From: Ulva prolifera
Lineage: Eukaryota > Chlorophyta > Ulvophyceae > Ulvales > Ulvaceae
DNA length: 64,000 bases
NCBI GenBank assembly: GCA_023078555.1
Contig: CM041202.1
Coordinates: forward strand, 868,001-932,000
Direction of reading: 5' to 3'
Shown here piece after piece: positions 1-12,375 of the stretch. Positions within the stretch are counted from its first letter, which is position 1, and every line of letters starts with the position of its first letter. The notes beneath the pieces were generated by a model, which was not told where the DNA came from, searched no databases, and saw only the letters and a program-made list of their open reading frames with translations. The translations under genes and the position numbers were made by a program.

Positions 1-1041
1 GATGCTCCACAGCCCATGGTCAATGACCAAAGGCTGCACATTAATACTTTCTGGTTCAGATTGCAGCACTTCAGGTGGCGCATGCAGCAATGTTCACAGC
101 TGTCAACGGCGGGAAGAGCCTAGCTTTACGCAGCTGATCCAACAACACCTCACATATACCATAGGAGCGCAAAACAGGTTCGCTGCGCACCAAAAGTTGA
201 ACCAGCAGCTCCTCCTGGCAGCTGTGTCCGCTAGGTGACCTCACAGCAGAAGTGCGCTGTCAAAACGTGTGACGTGCGGAGACTAGAGTTAACTACCGGA
301 CACAGTGGCGCGAAGAACACTCAACGAACCGGCAGAATCGAGCGTTGGTTACCAATATGCAACGTATCGGGAGACAAGACTACGAATCTCGCCTGTTTGC
401 ACGTATGGGCTAATGATATCTGTTGATCGTCTCCAGCAGACAATGGTCAAACAACACAATGAGATGCAAAGCATGTGGACACTTATGAAAGGCCTGCCCG
501 TAGCGACGTGCAGTACAGCTCCGGAGACTTAGCCGGAAGCATGCGCTGATGCCTCCGCGCGGCTCACGCGCCATCATGCGCTTGGTCGATATGTTCGATG
601 TGTTCCCAGACATGCAGTCTGTACACTTTCCGATCAAGTCAGCGAATTTGAGGAGCTTATATTGTATATAAAGCGCAATGATTACAGCACGGCCGGCCAG
701 ATTCCTGCTACATGTCAGATAATGGCTAGGAGGGCCCCTTCACGTACACCAGAACGTTACCTGCTTGTGTAGGTTCACGTCACGTTCCTCGATCGCCGGG
801 CTGCCACAAGATTTTGCGGTGAAAGCCGCAAGGCTTCCACACAACATGCCTGTGAGTATCTGACACAAAATAAAGCCCAATACCCGGTACACACACTGGG
901 CATCCGGCTGTGACATTCAACGCTTTTAACTAGGATCAACTGCAACGTTCATCAGATCTAAAGTTGGGGTCCTCCTGCTGAATAACAATCTCCAGCGCAA
1001 TTCAATTGTGTTTATCGCGGTGATCACCGTTGAGCACAGCC
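1..1041. other. 5' flank, no gene recognised
   Basis: Only short overlapping open frames (up to about 78 codons) occur here, and none shows a recognisable domain, signal peptide or codon pattern. The stretch probably holds the promoter and 5' UTR of the HAD-family gene starting at 1042, but no individual regulatory site can be supported. Confidence 0.5.
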
Positions 1042-2310
1042 ATGACCATCACTAAACACCAGCGGAAGTTCGCGGCCGCAATTTTTGATCTCGATGACAC
1101 GTTATATCGTAACGAAGCAATTCCAAATCAAGTGAAACAGAACATCATTGGTGCGCTTCGGCGTTGTGGCCATTGCGAACCTGAGCGTTTGTTGACGTCA
1201 GACGCGAGAGGGCCCCAATCGCCGAACCACTTCTGATAGTGTGAATCGCGATTTGCAGACTACACTGTAAGGTACTTGGGAGTTCCGGTGGAGGAGGCGG
1301 AGGATCGAGCACTGAAGTTGTACAAGGAGTACGGCACAACAATGGCCGGACTGGTGGTGCGTTTGCAAAACGCATGGCTTGATGCACCGACAGCATCGTT
1401 TCCTTATGCAGACATTCAAACTGCTGGCGAACGTGTGCCTGTTTGTTGACAGAGCTCAATGCGGCATGGGGCTAAATATGCAGGCTTCTGGCCACAACAT
1501 CGACTTCGATCACTGGCATCGAGTGGTCCACGGGACTTTGCCGTACGACGCTCACCTAGCCCCTGACACTCGGCTGCGGGAAACGCTTTGCTCGATTGAG
1601 CTTCCACGTTATGTCTTCACTAACGCAGATCAGCGGCACGCGACCGTGTGTCTGGACAAGCTGGGCATTGCAGACTGTTTCCAGGTGAGCGCCTCAGCTG
1701 CACGCTTGGTTGTGCAAGCTCGCATGCACAATGTGTTTGCTGTCAATGAGAATTGCTGCTGTCAGTCATTTCGACAACGCAACTTCATACCGTGCAGGGC
1801 ACAGTCCACTTCGAAAGCCTGCAACACCAGGCAGCAGTTGACAGGGATAAGGTCCCTCACACAGGGCAGGTCCAATGCAAGCCTAGCTCATCAGCGTTCA
1901 TTTTGGCTCTGCACCAGCTTGGGCTGCAGCATGTATCACCACGTGATGTCATCTTCATGGACGACAGCGTCCGGAATGTGACAGCGGCCCACCGCTTAGG
2001 CATGTACAGCGTCCTTGTCGGAAAATCATCCATCCCCGATGACGCAGAATGTGACCTCGCGGTTGAGAACGTCACACGGCTGCACACAGCAGCGCCCTGG
2101 CTCTTTAATAACCCAGCCCTGGCAATGGAGTCCACAGATGGTGCCCACAGCCTTGCAGCCTTCGCGGGTTTGCCAGGTGCATCAGAGATGTGGAGAAGCC
2201 CGAGCGCGTGTGCGGCAGAAGCAGAGCATCCAGAGCGCGGCAGCATGGCCGACGACAGGGCAGAGAGCACCGACGTAGCACACATGGATGTGGCAGCAGT
2301 CACAGCTTGA
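1042..2310 (+). CDS. HAD-family pyrimidine 5'-nucleotidase-like phosphatase (4 exons)
   Basis: Likely a soluble haloacid-dehalogenase phosphatase of the pyrimidine 5'-nucleotidase (Sdt1-like) group, which dephosphorylates small phosphomonoesters such as pyrimidine nucleotides. Seen: exons 1042-1150, 1259-1353, 1484-1684 and 1798-2310, all with GT-AG introns and matching phases (1, 0, 0), giving about 305 residues. HAD motif I is FDLDDTLY near residue 17. The cap region carries LYKEYGTTMAGL and VVHGTLPYD. Motif II is VFTNAD, the motif III lysine lies in QCKPSSSAF, and motif IV is VIFMDDSVRN followed by LGMYSVLVG. This is the full catalytic set and the usual length. The ATG at 1042 was chosen because the frame upstream has no better start and motif I sits close to the N terminus as in the family. 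The last ~60 residues are low-complexity and not conserved. Substrate is inferred from the family and is uncertain. Confidence 0.88.
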
Positions 2311-3668
2311 AGGAACCACTCTCACCGCATGCCCCGTGGCCATGAAGCTGTGCAGCGAATCTGTTAAGCATGTGCTACGGTATACATGTGCTACGGCATA
2401 CACATCGAAATCGGCTGAACCAAGCCATCGTTGCCACCCTGCTATTCTGATCTGACGGCCACCTCACAGTTGAGTCCAGGGAGGTGCTGTATTGTTTGAA
2501 GCCAGAGAGCCGAAACTGAGAACCAATAAGTTTGATCAATGTTTGGCTGTACTAAAGTATTGGCCTGAGTTGGGGTTGAGGCCGATGTCAACAGCCCGGC
2601 AACTCATGAGTGAATGCAGAGCTGAAGTGGTTGAGATGTCGGAGATCATGAATGTAGATCATTGAATGCAGATCATCAGTGTTGAAGTTGCCTGCTTGAG
2701 TAGGGGTAGATGTCAGAGACTGGCACCTCATCAGTGAATGCTGTGTAAAGCCTGCGTTACTTCACAAGGTTCCAGCGGGAAGTAACTTCACGAGGGCAAG
2801 GACATGGTACCTTCACGGGGGCAGTCTAGGAGACATCCTGGGACTTGCTGAATCATGTGTACTGCGAGGTCACACTACATATCTCTAGTCCTGCACATGG
2901 TTGCGATCCTTGATAGGTTGCTCAGCATGTTGCGTGATCAACTGCAGCACACCTGTGAGGTTTGCGCTTCTGCAGGTGCTGACCAGTCCTCAATTTCGCT
3001 TGCTGTGTTGGCTTCGTCGCCCTAACCGGACATCCCAGTGCAGCCCCACGTTGAAGGCAGTATACATATATTGCACACGAAATGCCGGGCGCCTTTCTTT
3101 GTTTTTGGACTTTTCGACAGCTCCTTTAACTGCAAAGAGGCGTGCCCACTCACATGGAATGCATGCATGGCTGTAACGTGTAAGGCTGTATGTGCGCATC
3201 TGCTGCTGCACATTGCCACAACGGCCGTGCACATATGTTGATCGGGCTGCCACCAGCTGCCTGGCACGGTACAGCAAAGATGTGCTTCAAGCCGGGCTTG
3301 TTCCACGGTGACCACAGATGCTGCGACTGCTACACGCACAGGAGGGACCCCACCACCCTGCGCACTGCACCCTGACCGATGTGGCGGCGCTGTTACACAC
3401 TCTACACAGTTACACCGCAGCAGCCACCTCTGCCCGCCTCGACGCCCCTCGAGGAGCACCCCTTGAGCCGCACCGCTCCCCAGCTCTCACGCATCCCCCA
3501 CAGCACAGCAGCCACACCCCTCGCGCGCACCTGCATGTGCTCAGCGCATGCCCCGGCGGCCAGCGGCCCCCCACCGTCGCAGCCCACACGCCTCGACCAT
3601 TTGCAGCGCACAGCGCGCAGCACGCAACACTGCACAGCCCCGTGCGGAACCCCACAGCACACAGCGCG
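2311..3668. other. Intergenic region between convergent genes
   Basis: The stretch separates the 3' ends of the HAD-family gene (+) and uroporphyrinogen decarboxylase (-). No coding frame with recognisable features is present. From about 2450 to 2830 there are short imperfect repeats of the type 'atcattgaatgcagatcat'. Open frames between 3400 and 3670 are shadows of the GC-rich 3' end of the decarboxylase gene. Confidence 0.5.
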
Positions 3669-6600
3669 CTACAGGTCGGAATACTTGAGCTCGCGCGCGA
3701 CCTTGAAGTAGTGGCCGACGTTGTCCTCCGTCGTCGTCGGGAGGACGCCGTGGCCGAGGTTGAGCACGTGCCGCACGCCGGCGTCCCGCGCCGTACGCAC
3801 CGTGTCCTCGATGCGCCCCGTGATGAACTCCTTCGAGCCGTACAGGCACCCCGGGTCGATGTTGCCCTGGTACGCAAACTCCGTGCCGCAGCGGCGGATC
3901 GCGTCCCCGAGGTCCACGCTGCCGTCGATCGAGAGGCAGTCGGGCTTGCACGCCGCCATGCGCTCGAGCAGGCCGCCAGAGCCCGAAATGTAGAGGATGA
4001 CGGGCACGTGGGGGTGCGTCTCGCGGAAGTCGCGGATGATGCGGGACGTGTACGGCGCCGCAAACGTGTCAAAGTCCTGCGGCGACAGGTGCGACGCCCA
4101 CGAGTCAAAGATCTGGATGACCTGCATGCGTGCTCGGGCTGGTGAGTGTGGAGCGCAGCAGCGAGGGGGCGGCACCGCTGAAGCCGCAACCTTTGACCAG
4201 GGGATCGCATGCGGAACTGGCGGGAAACTGCACGTGGGAGCGCGACATCAATCATGCATACACCCGCCACCAGCTCCAGCGGCGGTGCGCCGCCTGTAGA
4301 CGTGGGGGCACCTGCTCCTGCCGCTGAGGCCACCCTGGCTGGCTGATGCACGCTTACGCAGTGGCTGTCCGGACAGCTGCTGGGGCGAGCGGCAGCCATA
4401 GCGCCAGGCCACGCAGCGCGCCCCCCCGCAAGCCCGAAACTGCAGGCCACATTGGCAGGAAACTCCCAACTCGCTGTGTGTGGAAGCCCCTACCCGCAAT
4501 GATGCCGACCCATGCCACTTACACCACCGACCCAGCTCACAGTCCAAGGCCACCTGGCATGACACGCGACCGGTGAGTGGGTCACCACATGCACCAATGC
4601 ATGCGCGTGCGCAAGTAGCCACACCCCCCAGGCCCTCCTGGAACTGCAATCGCCGACCCAACTCCAGCTCAAACTTGCAGGAGCGGCACAACAACGGGAA
4701 CACACGGGAGGGGGAGCAGGGGAGGGCGAGGGGCGGGCGCACCTGCGCGCCGGCGTCGGCCTGGTAGCGGCAGTAGTCGGTGACGTTGGCGGTGAGCTTG
4801 TCGAGGAGGGCGTGCAGCACAGCGGGGTCGCTGAAGGCCATGCGCTTGAGCTCGCTGTAGTGCTTGCTGCTGCCGCCCTCGACGATGTACGACGCGAGGG
4901 TGTACGGCGCGCCCGCAAAGCCGAGCACCGCGGCCTCGTTGCCCACCGCCTCGCGCACCTGCACGCCGCCCCCCACCGTCAGCTGGAGCCACACAGGCAG
5001 AGACCGGCACTGCCTGGGTCGATGTTGTGGATGAGTGCCCTGACAAATTGCGGGAGCGGCCAAGCTCTGCTGTTTGCTTTCTATACAATTTCCTGATGAG
5101 AGTGACGGAGAGACGCCGCTGCACGCTACTACACGCCCGGGGAACCTGGTCATGGGGACAGGGCTGGTGCGGGGCAAAAGCCTGGGCAGCTCTACTGGGG
5201 CGTGGGACAGACATGTTGGCCATCTGTCCAAAGGGCGAGATTCCAGGCGAGCCCTCCCATGCCGCAAACACAGCCTGCCCGTTGCCTTCACCTCGGCGGG
5301 ACGGTCCCGGCGCTGTGGCATTGTGCATCAAGCTGACGCTGGCCGGCGCCAGCGGCGATGGTCAGGCGCAGTGGTGGAGGGGTGGCTGGCGGAGGGGCGG
5401 GGCCGCACCTGCCGCAAGGCGCCGCCGACGTAGGGCGTCGCGCCGTCTGCGTCCAGCGGCTGCACGCTCTCAACCGCCTCCATCGTGCGGATGGGGTTCG
5501 CGATGATCGGGCCCTTGCCGGTCACGATGTCGAAGGGGATGCCCATGCCGGTGAGGGGCGTGAGGATGTCGGAGAAGAGCACGACGCCGTCCGGGCGGAA
5601 GGCGTGCCACGGCTGCAGCGTCACCTCCACTGACACGTCGACGTTCTCCGAGCGGTCCCGGAACGTCTTGTGCACCTTGCACAGGTCCTGGTACACCTGC
5701 ACGCGGCGCAGGGGCCTCCTCAGTGCCGGCGGCACACACTGACGATGGATGTGGGAACGTGATTGAGATTTGCTCGCCGTAATCTATGCAGGGTCTTGAT
5801 GCCTCTGAATGGATGGAAACACACACCGAGGCGTGACTCCGTGTAGACACAGGCCACTGTGGATGCATGAATGCCACGGAGGGGCTGCTAGGTGTGCCTG
5901 GCAAACACCTGTGTGCCATGGACTGCACTTGAGCGCATATGATTCACCTTGATTCCTCAAAAGGACACGATCTGCAGTGTGCCAGCAGGCGCTGTGTGTG
6001 ATCGAGGTGGGCATGCGGGTGCGTTGCATCGGGCGCAGGCCACACGATTTCAGCCAGAGCAAAGATCGTTCACATGGCGGTGTTCAGACCTGACGAGCTT
6101 GTGCATGTTAGGACAAAAGGACGCAAATGGACGGTACAAGGCCTATGCCGCCTGACCTGTGGCCGTGTGACGGCAGTCTGAAGCAGTCACACAACAGGCA
6201 GGAGGCTGTTGCCACAGAGAGGGAACGGGCCCAAAGGCACAACCTGGTCTGGGTATCCCACAGACCTCAGCCATGGACAACGACAAAGTCCAGGCGTAAA
6301 CTTGTGTACAAACATGATGCTCCAGGACACCAGTTGGAAGTTCTTCTTTTGCTGCTACGTGTGCGTCGAAAAAATGCACTAAAGCCTGCCCACATCTCCC
6401 GACACAGACGGATCGAAAGTAAGCAGGCGCGCGCCAACGGTGAACGATTAAGCGGAGTCACGCAAGGAAAACCCCAGGAGAACTCGAGCGGTTCTGCTCA
6501 AAGACTGACGATAACACTGGCTTCGACGGAGACCAAGCACAGCAACTCGTGCGTGTGCCACTGGCCATGCCAGGATCGACATACAGAGTAAGTGCCGTTT

Positions 6601-6982
6601 ACAAGAAGCTCTAATCAGCTGTCCTTGCTGATGGATGACGTGACTGTTGTGCAGTTGTGAAGTGCGGGGGCGCTGCCAGCCGGACCGCTCACACGCTCTG
6701 ACCAGCTGGTACCCGTACTGAAAGACACATGTTGGATCTATGCACACTGTCACAGAGTGAGCATACACCAGCTTTGATGTTTAGCAGGCCAACGTTTGTA
6801 TCACTCACCTTCATATACCGTCCCGCTTGTCGCATCATCCAGACTGGTGAGCGCTCCACCTCATCGCCCCTTAGTGCGCGGAGCATTAAGCAGTCGCTGC
6901 TAGATCCCGCTGTGGTGGCAGCACCCTCAGTTGCTGCGGCAGCTTGCGCCCGGCAGCATCTACGGGATCTTCCCGTGGGAGC
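3669..6982 (-). CDS. hemE: Uroporphyrinogen III decarboxylase, probably plastidial
   Basis: Removes the four acetate carboxyls of uroporphyrinogen III to give coproporphyrinogen III in heme and chlorophyll synthesis. Seen on the minus strand: exons 6982-6809, 5696-5409, 4958-4743 and 4121-3669, all phase 0 with GT-AG introns of 1112, 450 and 621 bp. Together they encode 376 residues. The signature [11 protein letters not shown] closes the first exon seen. The second exon has [18 protein letters not shown], with the catalytic aspartate in FSDIL. The third has [17 protein letters not shown]. The fourth has [23 protein letters not shown] and LNLGHGV, and ends at TAG. The core from LMLRAL onward is about 343 residues, the normal size. 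The residues before it are Ala/Arg/Ser-rich, as expected for the end of a plastid transit peptide. The first exon seen opens at a 3' splice site (gtgcag) after an in-frame stop, so a further 5' exon with the ATG must lie upstream; I could not identify it. Confidence 0.95.
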
Positions 6983-7903
6983 CTGCACCGGCTGGCAATC
7001 AACACACCATTAATGTTGTGAAGGTCACGCAAGCAGACATTGGATTCAGTATTTAATTGTCACCGCAAACATGTACTTGCAAAGGCACGGGTCTTCGCCA
7101 CACTCGGAAGAGCACGCTTGCTTGTAGGCAACCTGGCGTCCGAAAGAGTGCACCTCGACCAGACGACCATGGCTTTGGGCACTAGCAATGCTTTCATGAC
7201 ATAAAGCCAGTACCTGGCGAGGCTTCGGAAATACTGTCTGACCTTCACGGCTGGGCCAGGTAGCAATCAAGACGTCAGATCTGCCAATCACGAACCCGGT
7301 GCCGGGTAGAAGCAATGCGCACGCGCCGCTTCCTGGATACAGCAGTGTCAAATTTGGTTGCGTACCCGGGCCCGAATTCCTGAAACTCGTGGTGTCATGC
7401 TTACAGTGGCCATAGTATTAACAGCGCAGGCGACCAAAGCAAACTGGTTCAGAATCGGCAAGAAACGATACCCGCAAACAAACTGACGAACTTACAAGAA
7501 GAGAATTTGCGTTCCGCGTTCGCGTTGTTTGTAGTCTGTGTTCTCAGACGGGAGATCCGCTGACAGCATGTTCTGGCGTAGGGTGCCGTGGGGCTCGAAA
7601 ACGTGGCGTTGGTGGAGAGTGCGTGGCCGAGAGCTCACCCAATTCCCGGGTTCCCTGTTGCAGCGTGCATGAAGGGTCGTTTGTCATTGACCGGAGACCC
7701 ACCTGTGCTTATGCTATCTGGCCTTGGTCTTCTTGCTGCGCCCTGCTGCGTGCAATTGCCGTGAATCACCGATAGCGCACTCGTCCGCCTTGATTGTCAT
7801 CGCATGCAGTAGCCTCGACAGATACCTGCAGGATGTGATTGACGTCCTCAATATGTGGCTGCTGGACGTGCCGGCCTCACGTGACGAATAACATTTGACG
7901 ACG
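6983..7903. other. Divergent intergenic region, likely shared promoter and 5' exon area
   Basis: This lies between the divergent UROD (-) and Orn/Lys/Arg decarboxylase (+) genes. It should contain both promoters and at least the missing first exon of UROD, possibly also an N-terminal exon of the decarboxylase. No start exon can be singled out by eye, and no clear TATA box is evident. Confidence 0.45.
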
Positions 7904-10900
7904 ATGCACCTCGTGCCAGCGATACTAAGGCATGCCAACGCTCAAAAGCACGCTTTCTATGTGCCAGGTCACAAGGTAAGTCAATGTTTCTGTTTCCGGT
8001 ACTGTGCGAAGTAGGTGATCGCTGTCTTCACAAGCTGGCTCACAAGCTGGCATTCTCGCCTGGGCATGTGCCATCTTGAACGTTCGGGACAGGTCCTGCG
8101 GTGATGCTTCAGGGGAACAAGCGAGCATCGCATCTTCTGCATAAGCTCATGCAAGAGACGTCCATTTCGGGAGACTTGACTGAACTCGACGGTGCGCACA
8201 TTGTTGACCGTCGTGCCCCAGAGACTCATGTGACAGTGCATCCACGGCACGTCGTTCAGGTGTGATGATGAGTTGCAGAATGCATGTATTAACCTTGCAT
8301 CTGTCATGCGATTCAGGATTGGACAATTTGCACAGTCCAGAAGGTGTCATTGCAAAGGCTCAACAGCACGCCAGCAACGTCTTTTCCTCCGGAACAACGT
8401 TATTTCTGGTCAACGGAAGCACTTGCGGGATCCATGCTGCTGTCTGTGCCGCATGCAGCGCCGGCAGCACGCTCCTGGTCTCACGGGCGAGCCACGCTTC
8501 CGTCTTCAATGCAGCTGCACTGGCAGGTGCGTCCACCTGCACGTCAACACACGACCCAAGGGCCCTGCAGTGTGACACTCCACCAATATACTCTTCATGA
8601 CGATTCCATCTCACCGAGCGGCGTGCTCGGATGCCTTGTGGTATTGTTGACCTGCTTCTTGTGTTGCTGTGGCTTGCTGCATGGTCCAAGAACAGAGAGG
8701 CAGCACCGATGCTGTGCGATGTAGTGTGCAAACTGTGCAAGTCAACCCACAGATATCACAGATCATCTGTTACGGTCGAGAATGGTACATGCCACACCTG
8801 GTTTAGGCCACGAGTTTGCCACCAGTGGAACTCTTAGCTGCCTGCCAACATTTCTGGTGGTAGTCTCGCTGTGGCAGCCATGCAGGTGTCTGCTGAGAAA
8901 GAGTCAACAGTCAGGCCAATGTCGAGTCGGGCCTGTGGTCATTGCAGCTGTCGTTGGGCTGTCGCTGAGAATGTGCAGGCCAGAGATGAAATGTAGCTCC
9001 GGAAGTACATGAGTCACATGTAACATGACAGTCGCAACGCCTACCAAACTTTGCACAGTTGTATTCTACCATCGCCTGCTGCTTTTACACTCTGCTGAAG
9101 TTGAGCTTATGAGGAGAATGTCGATGCCGTCGATGTCCTGATATCCCTAGCATGAGACACAAAGAGCTCGCTGTTGACGGATGCATGGCGTCACTTCAAA
9201 GCATGTGAGTGCATCAGCTGCTTCCACTGCCCGTCCCACCACACCTCATGCACCACAGCAACATGCCGGCCGTGTGCAGGCTGCCACCTTGCCACCATCG
9301 AGCCCGAGGTGGACAGCGCCGCCGGTGTCGCCCTCGGCATCTCCGCCGCTGCAGTTGCGGCCGCCCTGGACGCAGTAGCAACCGCCGGCAACGCGGTGCC
9401 GCCTGCTGCGGCCGTCCTCATCACCTCCCCGACGTACCACGGCGCCTGCAGCGACGTGCGGGCCATCGCAGAGGTGTGCCCCGCTGTGGCCGGCTGCCCG
9501 CCTCGGGCGAGTTCAAAGCTCGTGCACTAGTCTCCAGAGATGGCTCGGTCCATGCACAGTTCCCGCATGTGCGGAGGGCCCAGAGGTGCCGCGCTCCAGA
9601 GATGCATCAACACGAGGTCTCGGCATGAAGTCTGCACGAACGCTCAACGCGGGCATGATCTCTCGACCAGCGGTCTGATGCGGCCTTTCGCTTACCGTGT
9701 ACTTCACTATATCAGCAGGACGAATCGCCCAACGGCCACCCCTGTGTCCGGGCAGATCCAGCCATTGACCCTGTTCCATGACGCGGCAGGAAGAGCCGCC
9801 GCGTCTCGCCTGCCCCTGTGCACCGCAGCCTGTAGGGCACCTTGGCCTCTTCGCCTTGTCCTGTATGTCTTGTGGTCCCTGTCACCGAGGCTGCGCGTGT
9901 TGCGTCCGCAGTTGTCTTTCTGCGCACTGCGCACCGCGTGCTGTGGAGCGCCTGACCCCGTGGCTTTTGCGCCGGAGGCAACCATGCCTGCTGCACTGGG
10001 GGTGTCTAAGCTATCATCGTGCCCGCCACCGTTCCTGAGTCAAGCGCATGCTGGCTGGTGCAGCAAAGACGTTTGTCCAGGACATGGACGATGCCGTGTG
10101 GCCTGGGCTCGTCTGCACGTCAGTGCTGAGAGCCGGGCACCTCGGTTGATTAGCCCTCGATATTCTCGTCGCTTTCCTGTGCTGGTCGCTGGCCCATTGC
10201 CGGGCAAGTCAAGCACAGCAATGCCATGTCATGCTCCGGCATGCCGCGACATGAACAGCCCCTGCATGCTGCTGATGCAACGAATCTCTCCTCCACTGTG
10301 GTGACTGTGGGCGCATGTGTGACTGGTGACTGTGTGCGCCTGTGGCGTGGCCGCTCCCCACAGCTGAGCGCCGAGTGGCCCGGGGGCGTGCAGGTGTGCC
10401 ACGGCCGCGGCGTGCTGCTGCTCGTCGACGAGGCTCACGGCGCGCACCTCGGCCTCCACACCGCCATGCCCCCCTCCGCCATGCATGCCGGCGCCGACGT
10501 CGCCGTGCAGTCCACCCACAAGACCCTCGCCTCTCTGACGCAGACCTCCATGCTGCACGTCGGCCGCGCCGCCCCCGCCGGCCTCGCCGCCGCAATCGCG
10601 AGGCACCTCTCCATCTTCCACAGCACTTCGCCGAGCTACCTCCTGATGGCGAGCCTCGAACTCGCGGCGCACGCTGCGGCCGATCCGAGAACGTTTGATG
10701 AGCCGTTGCAGGCTGCTATGCATGTGCGTCATGCATGGTGGCGCTGCGGTGGCCAGACGCTCTGCATGGCAGATACAGGAGGCGACAGCGCCGCCCCAGC
10801 AGAGACACGCGATGTGGAGCCCGAGTCTGTGGTCGCGTACGAGCCGCTGCGTGTGACACTTCTAGCCACAGGCACTGGGCTATCTGGTTTCGACCTCTCG

Positions 10901-11578
10901 GTGGCGCTGCAGCGTCTTCAAGTTGTGCCAGAGATGGCATCTGAGAACACCGTCGTGCTCGCGCTGGGCTCAGGCTCTACCCTAGCAGATGCGGTTGCAG
11001 CGGCGGGCGCGTTCAAAACAGTTTGGCACGCCGGGGGCGACAGGAACGCGGCGACATTGTCCAAGGACGCCCCATATGCACGAGACGATCCCTCTGCGGT
11101 GGCCATAGCCGCAGGACCTCAGGCGCATGTGTGGCAACGCGGACTGCATGACAGCAGTGGCGACCTCGGCCACAGAGCCATCGGCGATGCTGGGCTGAGA
11201 ACGTTTGTTGCAGCCCGCAGCAAGGCCCTGAGTGAATCACCATCGGGAATGGGTGCTACACTCGGCGACAGGTACAAGACGGGCGGGCAGGTGAAGATGG
11301 CCGGGGTGCTGCGGGGGGCTCTGGCTGCGGAGGTGGAGGAGGTCCGCCCAGCAGCCGCGGCCGGCCGCCGCAGTGGGGCCCTCATCTCAGTGTACCCTCC
11401 CGGCGTGCCGCTACTGCTGTACGGCGAGGTCATCACTGCTGAGGCGCTGGGCACGCTGCGTGCTGCGGTCGTGGCGGGGGCGCGGCTCACCGGCTGCCGC
11501 AGCGACGGCGCCCACCTGCCGGTGCTGCGTGAGTGCATGCATGGAAATGCAAGTGGTCGACACAACTGGCACGTCTGA
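7904..11578 (+). CDS. Orn/Lys/Arg decarboxylase, bacterial-type PLP fold I
   Basis: A pyridoxal-phosphate basic amino-acid decarboxylase of the bacterial/plastid type (the group with SpeA/CadA/LdcC-like major domains), acting in polyamine or diamine formation. Substrate cannot be told. Seen: exons about 7904-7975, 8113-8191, 8317-8526, 9280-9473 and 10394-11578, with phases 0,1,1,0 that join cleanly. Order of motifs: FYVPGHK; DLTELDGLDNLHSPEG (formed across the second splice); LFLVNGSTCGIHAA; LITSPTYHGACSDVRAIAE; LLLVDEAHGAHLG; AVQSTHKTLASLTQ, whose lysine is the expected Schiff-base residue; STSPSYLLMASLE. The C-terminal domain includes LISVYPPGVPLLLYGE. The ATG at 7904 follows an in-frame stop but may not be the true start; a transit-peptide exon may precede it. 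A consensus donor (GTGAGT) at 11528 means the last 16 codons before the TGA at 11576 may be intronic and a short final exon may lie downstream. Confidence 0.9.
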
Positions 11579-11741
11579 GATGCACATGGGCGCCGAAGAT
11601 GCGCCGTTTGCTTAAGGGGAACGCACCCCCCTCAGTCTGTGTGGGAGGACTCCTCATACGCCGTCATGACAAGCGAGATGGGCCACGCAAAGTTGCTGTT
11701 GCCAGCGTGTTTTTTGTGGAGGCTCGGGCTGCCGCCCCAGC

Positions 11742-11798
11742 AGGTGTGCGCTGCGCTTGGAGGTGTGCGCTGTGCTTGGAGGTGTGCGCTGTGCTTGG
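11742..11798. repeat. 19-bp tandem repeat, three copies
   Basis: Three adjacent copies of aggtgtgcgctgtgcttgg (the first has one substitution) lie just downstream of the decarboxylase gene. No function is evident. Confidence 0.85.
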
Positions 11799-12273
11799 AG
11801 TTGCATGGACAGCGTAGGCTGGTCAGCCCTGCCTGTGTTGTATCGTCTGGATCACACGGAACCAGCATGTTCGGTCCGGCACTGCGATGCTTTTGCGCAT
11901 GTTTCTGTTTCAAACTGGTCCACGTGTACGTACGCGACCCATTGTTCGCTCTGCAAAAGTGACCCTCACAATTTTCTCTCTGGGTGTGGAAGATGCAGAC
12001 AGCTACTCAGAGGAGGTAGAGGAGGACGAGGCCTGAACCAAGCACTCGGGCGAGCTATCTCATTATGAGATTGATGCAGGAACCTGTGGAATAGCACATG
12101 GCGGTGTTTTGACGACCGTGTCAACGGCTACCCTTTGTTTTTGTATGCTTGATTATTGAGCGTGGGTAGTGGGCGATGCCGTCTGCAGCCGCCGACAGAG
12201 AACCTGACTGCTTGTAACTGCAATTTCCAGATACACACACGCACTGTGTCCGACAGAACGGATACCTGGACAG

Positions 12274-12373
12274 NNNNNNNNNNNNNNNNNNNNNNNNNNN
12301 NNNNNNNNNNNNNNNNNNNNNNNNNNNNNNNNNNNNNNNNNNNNNNNNNNNNNNNNNNNNNNNNNNNNNNNNN
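12274..12373. other. Assembly gap of 100 N
   Basis: Exactly 100 undetermined bases, the conventional placeholder for a gap of unknown size. It removes the 5' end of the membrane-protein gene that follows. Confidence 0.99.
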
Positions 12374-12375
12374 CC

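Noticed and set aside
3410..4450. 346-codon Arg/Ala/Ser-rich frame on the minus strand
   Set aside because: It is an out-of-frame shadow of the GC-rich last UROD exon and its intron.
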